64,000 nt of DNA from CAXBCP01 sp047638395 (GCA_047638395.1 JBLIMV010000026.1:1-64000), one strand, 5' to 3'; positions 9,368-16,862 are shown, numbered from the stretch's first letter. Notes: generated by a model not told the origin, from the letters alone. Numbers and translations are program-made.

Positions 9368-10104
9368 AGGTCGAGATCGTCACCCGCCGCGATGGGGAAG
9401 AAGCCGTCATCACCTATGATTACAAGCTCCGCAGCGAAGACGAAAAACCGATGGTGCTCGACGTGCTGCTGCAGGCACAGGCGGCGGAAATTCCCGACCT
9501 CGCCTTTCGCTATGGCTGTCGCGCCCGGAACTGCGGTGTCTGCACGGTCGATGTAAACGACAAACCGCGCGTTGCCTGCCGGGCCATCGCGCGCGACGGC
9601 GACCGGATTTCCCCGATGGCGACGCTGCCCGCGCTGAGCGATCTCGTCGTTCGCCGCGACGGGGTTGCACGCCAGATGCGGGGCCGGCTCGCGAACGCCG
9701 GACAGGGCAACGACCTGAACGTCGAAGCGCCGGACGATTACCACGCGCTGACAGCCTGTATCGAATGCTATGCCTGTCTCGACGGCTGCCCGATGCATGC
9801 CCGCAATTTCGACGGCGGCCTGCCGGGCGACATGCCGGCGGGCACCGCACCCGATCCGGCGGAGGGCTATCGCTGGGGCAACCCGTTCTCGCTGCTGAAA
9901 CTGCAACGCATCCGGATCGACCCGCTGACCTCCGATGCCGGCAAGGCCGCCGCGCTCGACCACGCAGTGGAGCTTGGCCTCGATGCCTGCGTCGGCTGCA
10001 AGGGCTGCAAATGCGGTGTCGGGATCGATCTGATGGGCAAAGTCGTCCGTGACATGGTCGCCGCCGCGGGCGACCGATTGCCGGCGGAGCCAAAGTCGGG
10101 CTGA
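9364..10104 (+). CDS. SdhB/FrdB-like iron-sulfur subunit
   Basis: A 246-residue electron-transfer partner of the upstream flavoprotein. The N-terminal ferredoxin fold carries YGCRARNCGVCTV and a later Cys (RVAC) for a [2Fe-2S] cluster. The first cubane motif is CIECYACLDGCP. The last cluster motif is CVGCKGCKCGVGID, which departs from the usual SdhB C-x2-[variable]-x2-C...CP pattern by packing four Cys without the CP. No membrane-anchor genes (SdhC/D type) follow, so the pair is either soluble or docks to an anchor elsewhere. Confidence 0.85.
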   Translation: MKVEIVTRRDGEEAVITYDYKLRSEDEKPMVLDVLLQAQAAEIPDLAFRYGCRARNCGVCTVDVNDKPRVACRAIARDGDRISPMATLPALSDLVVRRDGVARQMRGRLANAGQGNDLNVEAPDDYHALTACIECYACLDGCPMHARNFDGGLPGDMPAGTAPDPAEGYRWGNPFSLLKLQRIRIDPLTSDAGKAAALDHAVELGLDACVGCKGCKCGVGIDLMGKVVRDMVAAAGDRLPAEPKSG

Positions 10105-10144
10105 CGCTGTCTTCTGAAATTATCTCGGTAACGCTTCAGGTTGT

Positions 10145-10195
10145 CCCGATCGCGTGAACGCTCAGGTTTGCCCGGTCGCGTGAACGCTCAGGTTT
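10145..10195. repeat. Two direct copies of a 25-bp sequence
   Basis: The unit begins CCCGATCGCGTGAACGCTCA and is followed one base later by a second copy, CCCGGTCGCGTGAACGCTCA, period 26. The second copy runs into the 3' end of the DUF2336 gene, so the stop codon of that gene lies in the repeat. It looks like a recent slippage duplication of the gene's 3' end. Confidence 0.7.
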
Positions 10196-11162
10196 TCTTG
10201 TCCGCGCGGACGGTCTCTATCTCTGCGCGAAAATCGTCCAGCATCGTCGCGGGCACGCCCGCGGTCTCAAGCAGCCCGGCAACGGTTGCCGCATCCGCGC
10301 GTTCGAGCACGCTACGCACATGTTCGATACTCCGATGAGAGACAACCGACAGGGCCGCTTCGAGGAACGCAAGCTGACGGTCGCGCAGCGCATCGAATAA
10401 AAGGAACGGTGTCAGACGCTTTCCGGCATGCAGCGTTTCAGCTGCCGCGACCACGTCTTTGCGTGACATCGTTGCGACGGTTTTGAGCACGGCCGCACTT
10501 TCGGCCTCGGCCGCCACGGGGGCTGTAAAATCCGCCATCTGATAGGCCGTCGCCAGTTTGGCCTGCGCCGCGGCAGAAACCTTGAGGACCAGTCGGGTCA
10601 CGATATCGGCCAGCAGATCTTCGCGCTCGGCCATTTTGTCGAGCACCCAGATTTCGGACTCGAAACGCCGCAGAAGGGTATCGCAGACCGCCGCGTTCAT
10701 CGGTGCCGCGGAATTTTCCACCAGTGTTTCGGCCACCACGGAATCGCCCATTTCGGCGAGCGACAGGGCGAGCGAATCCGGCAACGAGGCGCGCCGGGCA
10801 ACCGAGATGCGCGCGTTGCGCGAAATCGTCAGGATCAGCGACTGCCAGTCGGTCTCGGTAAACACGTCGGTAATTTCGAGGAAAGGACAGGCAACCGAGT
10901 CCACATCATGCGCCAGCATCATCGCCAGCGGGCGCGGCAGGTGGCCGGCATGTCTGATCGCATCTGACAGCGCGCTTCGGACCCGCTCGATCGTATCCGT
11001 TGCCAGATCGTGCGCCAGCAACTCCGCCGCCCGGCGATCCACCGCCGGCGTCGCCTCATCGGCAAGCACGGACCCAACACGCCCGGCAATCTGGACGCGG
11101 CCGTCATCATCCATTCCGGTCAGGAATTGATTTGCTTGCGCATCTTGTACAGTCGGTTCCAA
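10188..11162 (-). CDS. DUF2336 domain-containing protein
   Basis: A 324-residue soluble, helical protein matching the alphaproteobacterial DUF2336 family: VDRRAAELLAHDLATDTIERVR followed by RPLAMMLAHDVDSVACPFLE and VARRASLPDSLALSLAEMGD (quoted in part). Such proteins resemble HEAT-like helical repeats and are often near sensory genes in this group; the function is not established. It is transcribed alone. Nothing in the sequence shows a membrane segment or cofactor site. Confidence 0.8.
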   Translation of the reverse strand: MEPTVQDAQANQFLTGMDDDGRVQIAGRVGSVLADEATPAVDRRAAELLAHDLATDTIERVRSALSDAIRHAGHLPRPLAMMLAHDVDSVACPFLEITDVFTETDWQSLILTISRNARISVARRASLPDSLALSLAEMGDSVVAETLVENSAAPMNAAVCDTLLRRFESEIWVLDKMAEREDLLADIVTRLVLKVSAAAQAKLATAYQMADFTAPVAAEAESAAVLKTVATMSRKDVVAAAETLHAGKRLTPFLLFDALRDRQLAFLEAALSVVSHRSIEHVRSVLERADAATVAGLLETAGVPATMLDDFRAEIETVRADKKT

Positions 11163-11324
11163 ACTTGCCTACACTCTCACCTGCGGACCGGCCAAAGGCG
11201 CGCCGATTTTTTGCAGATAATTCAACCTGTTACCGGTTGTAGCGGCGAAAGGTTAAGACATTATTGTTTACATCGACCGTATTTGACCTCTCACGCATCC
11301 AGAACCGCCCGAAACCGCCAAAAA

Positions 11325-11681
11325 TCAGCCGAGACCCAGCTCCGCCCGGAGTTTTTTGGTCAGGCCGTGGGAAACGATATGGTGGGAGTCGCGCAGGTAG
11401 TCCTGCAGGTCTGCATCCGCCAGTCCGGGCGGCGCATAGTGCTGTATCCACTTCATACCGCGCGACGCCAGATACGGCGCCGGCCGCAGACCGGGCTGAT
11501 CGCGCAGAAATTCAAAGGCAATTTAAGAGACCTTGAACGTGTAGGCCGGCTCACCATCCGCCCAGCCGCCGACGGCAAACACCTTGCCGCCAATCTTCCA
11601 CACGTGTGATCCGCCCCACTGATTGACGTAGGTTGTAACCGGCAGGCTTTCACAGAACGCGTTGAATTCTTCATAGGTCAT
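11325..11681 (-). pseudogene. MmcQ/YjbR-family protein interrupted by one nonsense codon
   Basis: Reading the minus strand from ATG at 11681 gives MTYEEFNAFCESLPVTTYV, then GGSHVWKIGGKVFAVGGWAD and EPAYTFKVS, followed by TAA at 11523-11525. The same frame continues without any gap as IAFEFLRDQPGLRPAPYLAS, RGMKWIQHY and a conserved tail to TGA at 11325. Both halves match the small DNA-binding-like MmcQ/YjbR (CyaY-like fold) family, total about 118 residues. The stop is at codon 53 and needs only one base change from GAA, CAA or AAA. It is therefore a very recent pseudogene, a sequencing error, or a readthrough gene. Confidence 0.85.
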
Positions 11682-11753
11682 TTGCATGTCCATGATACCG
11701 GAAACCGGTTCGGCGATGTTGCCAAAAAACCGAAGTACGGGATAAACTATGGC

Positions 11754-12629
11754 ATGAGTTCTCTACGGCTTACTCTCCTCCCCGCAATCGCGCTTGCACT
11801 CGCAACAGTGGCGTCCTTCTCCCCGGCGACAGCCGGAAAATGGCAGACAGTGCCGGCCTCAGAAACCCCGGTAAGAATGATCGGCTGGCCGGACGACCCA
11901 CCCTGTAGCTTCCGCGACGGCGGATATAGTGACGGGTACCAGACGAAACGGACCCGCGTTTTCTGCCCTGACCTGCCCTTCCACAACGGCGATCGCACTT
12001 TCGTCCACATCAATGAGCTCCAGCCGGGATATTATTGGCAGGGCGGCATCAGCAAAGATGTCCGTGACCTGGGGTTATTCAAAAAATCCTCTGGGGATTT
12101 CAGCTTTTTTCATAAGGCCAAATTCGATGAAGGACAGGACTTTGTTTGCTACAACGACAGCAGCTGCGTGTTTCGCAACATTCGGTTCACGGTTGAAGGA
12201 CAAGCCTGCCAGTTGGCCTACTACCTGCCCGACCTTGGTAACAAGGCTCATAGCGAAGCGCCCTATAGTATCGCCCTTTTAGATTGTGGAACGGCACTAC
12301 CGTTTCAGAGAAAACATTTCAAAATCGAAGGGGGCCGGATCACGATCTCCTACCCTGATCCGGCACGTACGACATCATCGCGCGTCGTGTCGGACGAGAT
12401 TGTCTGCCGCATGGCGCTAAACGGTAACGAGAACGCGTGGCAGGAACTTGGCTTTGGCAAATATGTCGCGGTCGCCCGGCATCGTCGTCTATCGGTCGCC
12501 GACTGCCAGGGTGTTTTAAAACGCTCCGCCCTGCACCAAGCGCCCAAAAAGCCACCGGCCGCGGAAGTAAAATCACCCGCCAACAGCCCGTTCGCCGGCT
12601 GCTTCGATAACCCTCAAAACTGTAAGTGA
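11754..12629 (+). CDS. Secreted hypothetical protein with six to eight cysteines
   Basis: The ATG at 11754 gives MSSLRLTLLPAIALALATVA ending SPATAG, a Sec signal peptide with probable cleavage after Ala-Thr-Ala-Gly. The mature part (about 265 residues) has Cys spaced singly (PPCSFRDGG, TRVFCPDLPF, FVCYNDSSCVFRN, GQACQLAYY), suggesting periplasmic disulfides. I do not recognise a family. A longer in-frame start at 11682 would add a non-signal N-terminus and is less likely. The next secreted gene starts three bases after the stop, so the two form an operon. Confidence 0.7.
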   Translation: MSSLRLTLLPAIALALATVASFSPATAGKWQTVPASETPVRMIGWPDDPPCSFRDGGYSDGYQTKRTRVFCPDLPFHNGDRTFVHINELQPGYYWQGGISKDVRDLGLFKKSSGDFSFFHKAKFDEGQDFVCYNDSSCVFRNIRFTVEGQACQLAYYLPDLGNKAHSEAPYSIALLDCGTALPFQRKHFKIEGGRITISYPDPARTTSSRVVSDEIVCRMALNGNENAWQELGFGKYVAVARHRRLSVADCQGVLKRSALHQAPKKPPAAEVKSPANSPFAGCFDNPQNCK

Positions 12630-12632
12630 CCC

Positions 12633-13475
12633 ATGAGAAGGTATTCCCCAAAAACCCTGTTTCTGATCGGCGCGCTAATGCTGGTCGCTACCTCTGTGGC
12701 GATTCCCGCCATTGCCGACCCAATGCTGAAAATGCCGGACGGCTCAGTGGTGAAGGCAGCCGAATTGCCGTTCTTCAAGAACCGCCCGAAGGTTCTTGGA
12801 TTTCTGCAGAAGGTCGTCGACCGGAAGTTCGAAAGCGCAATGGCGCTGGCGGCGCCTCCTGCCTTTTGTCCGGGATATAATTTCACGTCGTGGGGCGGAG
12901 ACGATCCCGTCACCCGCGCGGCCGCAAAATGCCAGACCAAACTGGATTCACAGCTCGAGGACCGGGATTGGCCGGCAGCCCTCAGACCCGCCTGTAAGTG
13001 CAAAATCGTGGTCCGGCACATGACCGTACTGGAACCGGAAATCCTGCAGCGCGGAACCCGTTTTGCGAGCGTAAAACTTCTAATCAAAAACAGGAATGCT
13101 GAAACCCAGCAGCGGGCGGGCGTTCTCGAATACCAGCAGGACGAGCTCGTAAAGCAGGACTTCTCGCTGTTTAACGCCGGCAAGAACCGCATCTGCACCG
13201 GACAGCTGACCTTCAAGATCGGGGAACTGGGTAAATTTTCGGGAACCTGCCTCGGTGGCAGCGAAATCCTCGACGGCGGCGTCGCAATCTCCTGCCCGAC
13301 CGGCGTTTTCTGCAAACGTCACATTGTCGGCAACATGAAAATGAGCGACGGCGTCCTGATTGGTTTTACCACCGGCCTGACAGCAGAACAGGTGCGCGAA
13401 AAATATCCGGAGCTCCCTGAAAAATTCGAGATCGAAGCGTCCGCATCGGAAGAAAAACAGGAAGAATTCGACTGA
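12633..13475 (+). CDS. Secreted hypothetical protein
   Basis: A 280-residue protein with a clear signal peptide (KTLFLIGALMLVATSVAI, then AIADP). The mature part contains paired Cys-rich stretches (PACKCKIVVRH, CPTGVFCKRH) and ends in an acidic tail (SEEKQEEFD). No family recognised. The stop of the previous gene and this ATG are separated by three bases, so they are translationally coupled and may act together in the cell envelope. A weak hairpin follows the stop (CTGCTG...CAGCAG near 13482-13502). Confidence 0.7.
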   Translation: MRRYSPKTLFLIGALMLVATSVAIPAIADPMLKMPDGSVVKAAELPFFKNRPKVLGFLQKVVDRKFESAMALAAPPAFCPGYNFTSWGGDDPVTRAAAKCQTKLDSQLEDRDWPAALRPACKCKIVVRHMTVLEPEILQRGTRFASVKLLIKNRNAETQQRAGVLEYQQDELVKQDFSLFNAGKNRICTGQLTFKIGELGKFSGTCLGGSEILDGGVAISCPTGVFCKRHIVGNMKMSDGVLIGFTTGLTAEQVREKYPELPEKFEIEASASEEKQEEFD

Positions 13476-13544
13476 CCGACCTGCTGCACGTGGATCAGCA
13501 GCCTAATACAAAACGTGCTGTCCGCTTACCGCTTTGGGAAACCC

Positions 13545-14552
13545 CTAGGCCGCGTTGGTCGCCACCCTGCTCTGCCCCATCGCCTGGGCCAGCAGCTCGA
13601 ACGACCGCACCCGCGCATCATGGTCCCAGATCGCGGCCGCGACCATCAGCTCATTGGCGCCGGTGGCCTCGATCAGCGGGTCGAGCTTCGACTTGATCGT
13701 GTCTGCCGAGCCATAGAACGAGCACGCCAGCATTGACGATGCCTGCGCCTTTTCCGCCGGCGACCAGAAGGTCTCTATATCGTCGATCGGCGGCGGTAAT
13801 TGTCCGCGCGTGCCACGCACCATGCGGGTGGAATTCTGCTGCGGTGAGGTGAACAATCGCTTCGCCGCGTCCTCGGTGTCGGCGACGATGGCGTTGCAGC
13901 CGACCATCACATAAGGCTCGGCGAGCTGTTCGGACGGTTCGAACCGCTCACGGTAAATCTCCACCGCCTGCAGCAGCGCCTGCGGGGCAAAATGCGAGGC
14001 AAAGGCATAGGGCAGCCCGAGCATGGCGGCCAACTGCGCGCCGAACAGGCTGGAGCCCAGAATCCACAGCGGCACGTTGGTATCCTCGCCGGGGATCGCA
14101 TGGATGAACTGGTTTTCCTGCGCCGGGCCAAGCAGTGCGCGCAGCTCCACCACGTCCTGCGGGAAATGTTCCGACGAATCCGGGCCGCGCCGCAAGGCGC
14201 GCAACGTGTGCTGATCGGTGCCAGGTGCCCGGCCAAGGCCGAGATCGATACGGCCGGGGAACAGTGTCGCCAGGGTGCCGAATTGCTCGGCAATCACCAT
14301 CGGCGAATGATTCGGCAGCATGACGCCACCGGCGCCGACGCGGATCGTGCTGGTGCCGCCGGCGACATGGCAGATGCACACGGCAGTGGCGGCACTGGCA
14401 ATGCCGGACAGATTGTGATGTTCGGCCAGCCAGAAACGGTTATAGCCCGCGGCCTCGGCATGCTGTGCGAGGTCGAGCGCGTTGGCGAGTGCATCGGCGG
14501 GGGTGAAGCCCTCACCGATATTGGCGAGGTCGAGGACGGAGAGTTGAACCAT
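13545..14552 (-). CDS. LLM-class flavin-dependent oxidoreductase (luciferase-like, MsnO8-type)
   Basis: A 335-residue TIM-barrel flavin enzyme. Typical marks: AEAAGYNRFWLAEHHNLSG, VGAGGVMLPNHSPMVIAEQF, and LFPGRIDLGLGRAPGTDQHT. Members use reduced FMN (or F420) with or without O2. The substrate is not predictable. It is monocistronic and sits next to the first palindrome-bounded cassette, which begins just upstream of its 5' end. Confidence 0.92.
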   Translation of the reverse strand: MVQLSVLDLANIGEGFTPADALANALDLAQHAEAAGYNRFWLAEHHNLSGIASAATAVCICHVAGGTSTIRVGAGGVMLPNHSPMVIAEQFGTLATLFPGRIDLGLGRAPGTDQHTLRALRRGPDSSEHFPQDVVELRALLGPAQENQFIHAIPGEDTNVPLWILGSSLFGAQLAAMLGLPYAFASHFAPQALLQAVEIYRERFEPSEQLAEPYVMVGCNAIVADTEDAAKRLFTSPQQNSTRMVRGTRGQLPPPIDDIETFWSPAEKAQASSMLACSFYGSADTIKSKLDPLIEATGANELMVAAAIWDHDARVRSFELLAQAMGQSRVATNAA

Positions 14553-14837
14553 GGCCGCACTTTAGCGGATGTGCGGCGGGAGGCTAGGGGGGAGTGAGCG
14601 TTTGCGTGGCGGGCCGGTAAAAGCGCCTGCAATATTAACTGACAGCGATGAATATACCGGGCAGCGGCGAGAGGAACGTCCCCCACAACCCCAGGAGCGG
14701 GCATTCCGGGTCTGTGTGCTGAACATCTTCTTCCGGCCCATAAGAGGCCTTTCGCGCCTGATAGACTGGCTCATGTAAGAATGGCATCGACTGATTCATG
14801 ACGCGCTTTCCCCGTCCATAAAATCAACACCAAAATT
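14553..14837. other. Intergenic stretch, possible decayed outer part of cassette arm
   Basis: No convincing gene. Several short blocks recur in the same order on the reverse strand at about 42.0-42.12 kb: GAGCGGGCATTC (about 14697), CCTGATAG-like (about 14760), GATTCAT (about 14794), then the well-conserved arm. Spacing differs by tens of bases, so if homologous it has decayed. Composition is mixed; no hairpin stands out. Confidence 0.35.
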
Positions 14838-14948
14838 CAACGGCTTAGCCGTGATGTTACAGATCAGCCTAGGGAAGTGTCACATGAATGCCTTGTTCGT
14901 TGGCGTCGCCAGCGACCGAAAACTGCGGATTTTTACGCTGAGTGCCGA

Positions 14949-14985
14949 GCGAATGTTACACTATACTCAATAGTGTAACATTCGC
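14949..14985. repeat. Perfect 16-bp-arm hairpin of cassette A (P1)
   Basis: Arm GCGAATGTTACACTAT, loop ACTCA, arm ATAGTGTAACATTCGC. The inner 29 bp (14953-14981) are identical to the reverse complement of 41859-41887. Confidence 0.95.
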
Positions 14986-15107
14986 GGGCTGGCTCCGACG
15001 TGGCAAGCTCAGCACTGTCTATCGATCGTAACGTCGTCGCTATTTCCGGCCAATGCGTAGGCAACGACACCTAGTACCCGTTCGAATAGCGCCTTTCCCA
15101 TTGTCGA

Positions 15108-15320
15108 TCAAACGTAGACATAGCTCGGGTATTCGCCCTCGTCTTCTTCCACGTACCCAACCTCTACGATTTCTTCCGTTTCAAGAGATTTCAGCTGGAC
15201 AGTATACTCCTCGCCACTTTCGTACTCTGGCCACATCTTCATTTTTGAAGCTAAATCAGTGGGAAGCGAGAAATAGGAGAAGATATGTACTTCGGACACG
15301 TATCTTATTGAGCCATTCAC
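15108..15320 (-). CDS. Small acidic hypothetical protein, cargo of cassette A
   Basis: 70 residues from a GTG start. The C-terminal half is rich in Glu and Tyr (VQLKSLETEEIVEVGYVEED, ending EYPSYVYV) and reads like a small beta-rich protein. Codon use and base composition are more AT-rich than the chromosome around it. It points from the P2 palindrome towards the P1 arm, the same relative orientation as the cargo of cassette B. No family recognised. An overlapping plus-strand frame (15053-15454) is basic and low-complexity and was not preferred. Confidence 0.45.
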   Translation of the reverse strand: MNGSIRYVSEVHIFSYFSLPTDLASKMKMWPEYESGEEYTVQLKSLETEEIVEVGYVEEDEGEYPSYVYV

Positions 15321-15428
15321 AACGCCACCCGCCTGCTTTGGAAAATGCGAACCAGTTGGCTCAACATTTATCAGAATATCTGCGCAGAAAATACGTCGGC
15401 CAAAAAATCAGGCCTTCGCCACCATCCA

Positions 15429-15457
15429 ATGTTACCGAATACCCTATAGTGTAACAT
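15429..15457. repeat. Degenerate palindrome of cassette A (P2)
   Basis: Starts ATGTTACCGAATACCC and ends TATAGTGTAACAT. It matches the reverse complement of 40941-40969 at 27 of 29 positions. It ends 6 bases before the PIN gene stop codon at 15464. Confidence 0.85.
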
Positions 15458-15463
15458 CGAGGA

Positions 15464-15931
15464 TCACGACGTTTGTTCAAGCATCTCGTTTAACGTCCAA
15501 CATTCGCCCCCATGCAGCTCTGTGACTTCCTTTAAGTCGCGGTCTTCCGTCACCAGAACGTATTTTCCCTTGATAGCAGTGTCAGCTATCAGCGCGTCTT
15601 TGTTATTGTTCTTCTTGCTCTTTTTTTTATCGAGTTCCAGTTTGAGCGTCATACAAAGGTCGTCTTCCGCCCACATTGATTGACCCCAATTAGAAACACC
15701 CCAAACGGCAGAACGGGTTGGAATAATATTTTCATTGTCGGGAATCACATCTGTAAATTTGTTGGCGAGCTGTTCACGGCGGTCATCTTTCCGGGTGTTG
15801 TTTATCTCGTCGCGTTGAACATGAGTTACGTAGGCACTCACTTGATGGCTGAAAGCCTCAACCGGAACTTCCCGATCTAAAATCCGATTAAATATATTTG
15901 TGTCGAAAATGCATTTGAAATTTCTGTCCAT
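15464..15931 (-). CDS. PIN-domain protein, probable VapC-type toxin
   Basis: A 155-residue protein starting MDRNFKCIFDTNIFNRIL; the Asp-Thr-Asn is the first acidic position of PIN ribonucleases. Later acidic residues are in NKDALIADTAIKGKYVLVTE with DRDLKE. A Lys/Asn-rich loop (KKKSKKNNNK) precedes the second motif. The start lies 2 bases after the stop of the upstream 89-residue gene, with its Shine-Dalgarno GAGGTAG inside that gene, so the two are translationally coupled like an antitoxin-toxin pair. AT-rich, near the end of cassette A. PIN fold is likely; toxin role is inference. Confidence 0.75.
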   Translation of the reverse strand: MDRNFKCIFDTNIFNRILDREVPVEAFSHQVSAYVTHVQRDEINNTRKDDRREQLANKFTDVIPDNENIIPTRSAVWGVSNWGQSMWAEDDLCMTLKLELDKKKSKKNNNKDALIADTAIKGKYVLVTEDRDLKEVTELHGGECWTLNEMLEQTS

Positions 15932-15933
15932 AG

Positions 15934-16203
15934 CTACCTCAGAGAATTGGTATCGCCGAGAATGACTAGATCCGTTTGGAAGTTGTCCAGGGTGTCATAG
16001 ACCCCGAATTCATCAACGCCCCACGCGACGACAAGGGCATAGCCGTCTGCAAATTCGGATGGTGTCATTTCAGTGACCCTACCCAGCCGGCGTATCGGCC
16101 GCACCGGATCTGCAAGATCGGGATTTCTCGGCCGTACCTTTTTCCCGATCATGGTTTGGGCTTCTGTTTCTGAGAATCCAATTAGCTGATCATCTTCCAT
16201 CAT
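15934..16203 (-). CDS. Small hypothetical protein upstream of PIN gene, candidate antitoxin
   Basis: 89 residues beginning MMEDDQLIGFSETEAQTMIG, then a basic/proline stretch (GKKVRPRNPDLADPVRPIRR) and a C-terminal globular part ending LVILGDTNSLR. No recognised DNA-binding motif, so calling it an antitoxin rests only on its coupling to the PIN gene. The start codon lies in the last copies of a 10-bp tandem repeat that supplies both GGAAG and ATG. An in-frame TGA sits two codons before the first ATG, so the start is confined to 16203 or 16200. Confidence 0.5.
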   Translation of the reverse strand: MMEDDQLIGFSETEAQTMIGKKVRPRNPDLADPVRPIRRLGRVTEMTPSEFADGYALVVAWGVDEFGVYDTLDNFQTDLVILGDTNSLR

Positions 16204-16230
16204 CTTCCATCATCTTCCATCATCTTCCAT
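16191..16230. repeat. Four perfect copies of a 10-bp unit at a start codon
   Basis: On the minus strand the unit is ATGGAAGATG, four times without error, between the higA stop (16235) and the candidate antitoxin start (16203/16200). Each unit holds an ATG and a GGAAG. Ten is not a multiple of three, so successive ATGs fall in different frames. Confidence 0.95.
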
Positions 16231-16234
16231 CAGC

Positions 16235-16546
16235 TTACGCCGGCTGCGCCGAAGACCCCTGCTCGGCCGGCCGCGTCGGAAGCTTCTGAATGACCTTGCC
16301 GGATTCTTTCTGCGCGGCGACCAGCTCAAATTGCGCCTGCAGGTTCATCCAGAATTGCGGGTCGGTCTTAAACCAGTGACCCAGCCGAAGCGCCGTGTCA
16401 CCAGTGATGGATCTCTTACCGGAAATGATCTGGCTCATCCGGTTCGCCGGCACGTCGATCTGACGCGCCAATTCCGTGGGCGTAATCCCCAGCTCTTCAA
16501 GTTCGTCTTTTAGAACTTCGCCGGGATGGGCTGCATGTTTTAACAT
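16235..16546 (-). CDS. higA: HigA-family antitoxin (HTH_XRE)
   Basis: 103 residues from ATG at 16546 (MLKHAAHPGEVLKDEL), with AAGGAAA just upstream. The helix-turn-helix reads GITPTELARQIDVPANRMSQ then IISGKRSITGDTALRLGHWF, and FWMNLQAQFEL closes the HigA signature. It neutralises the HigB-like toxin encoded 17 bases upstream and should repress the shared promoter at 16863-16891. The C-terminal tail is low-complexity. Confidence 0.93.
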   Translation of the reverse strand: MLKHAAHPGEVLKDELEELGITPTELARQIDVPANRMSQIISGKRSITGDTALRLGHWFKTDPQFWMNLQAQFELVAAQKESGKVIQKLPTRPAEQGSSAQPA

Positions 16547-16563
16547 CGTCGTTTCCTTCTCTC

Positions 16564-16854
16564 TCAATTGCCGTAGTGTTTGCTGATCTCCACATTGCTC
16601 GGCCCTGCCGCTCCGTCAGGCCATTCAAAACAGACCCGCCACTGGATATTGATGCGGATGCTGAATTGTCCCTGTCGATCGCCGTGAAGCGCTTCAAAGC
16701 GATTGCTGGGCAAATTCCGAAGATCATTGATTGAGGTTGCCGCGTCTAAAATCGCCAGCCGTTTTCCGGCCTGTTTTTCGATCGACTGAAATGCCCTTAC
16801 GAATTTTCCGTTGGCAAAATCTTCGGTCTTCTTGTCACGGTAACTTACGATTAT
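16564..16854 (-). CDS. higB: HigB-family RelE-like toxin without a normal start codon
   Basis: The minus strand encodes, just before higA, SYRDKKTEDFANGKFVRAF, then GKRLAILDAATSINDLRNLP, RFEALHGDRQGQFSIRIN and QWRVCFEWPDG, a complete HigB mRNA interferase of about 96 residues. Homologues usually begin Met-Ile-Val-Ser-Tyr. Here the codon at the Met position (16852-16854) is ATA, and TAG precedes it by one codon (CAG between). No ATG occurs in the frame and the first TTG would remove half the protein. Either ATA is used, perhaps on a nearly leaderless transcript, or the toxin is silenced while the antitoxin persists. Confidence 0.75.
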   Translation of the reverse strand: MIVSYRDKKTEDFANGKFVRAFQSIEKQAGKRLAILDAATSINDLRNLPSNRFEALHGDRQGQFSIRINIQWRVCFEWPDGAAGPSNVEISKHYGN

Positions 16855-16862
16855 CTGCTATC

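Larger units (their letters stand above)
14838..15457. mobile_element. Palindrome-bounded cassette A
   Basis: The boundaries are a conserved arm (14838-14985) and a palindrome (15429-15457). Both match the ends of cassette B near 41-42 kb in inverted orientation. The arm runs ATTCAACGGCTTAGCC, then ATGTTACAGATCAGCCTA at 14854, and ends in the hairpin at 14949-14985. From ATGTTACAG to the end of the hairpin it is 128 bp in both copies, with about 15 mismatches and no gap by my count. The interior carries one small gene and differs from cassette B. No transposase or recombinase is inside. Mobility is inferred only from the two matching pairs of ends around unlike cargo. Confidence 0.5.

Noticed and set aside
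15053..15454. 133-codon plus-strand frame in cassette A
   Set aside because: Arg/Leu/Pro-rich translation typical of a shadow; the opposite-strand acidic protein is more plausible.
14838..15457. Integron attC site for the cassette arms
   Set aside because: Cargo orientation and palindromes recall attC, and GGCTAAC/GTTAGCC-like strings occur, but the 7-bp core consensus and paired inner sites are not met and no intI gene is present.
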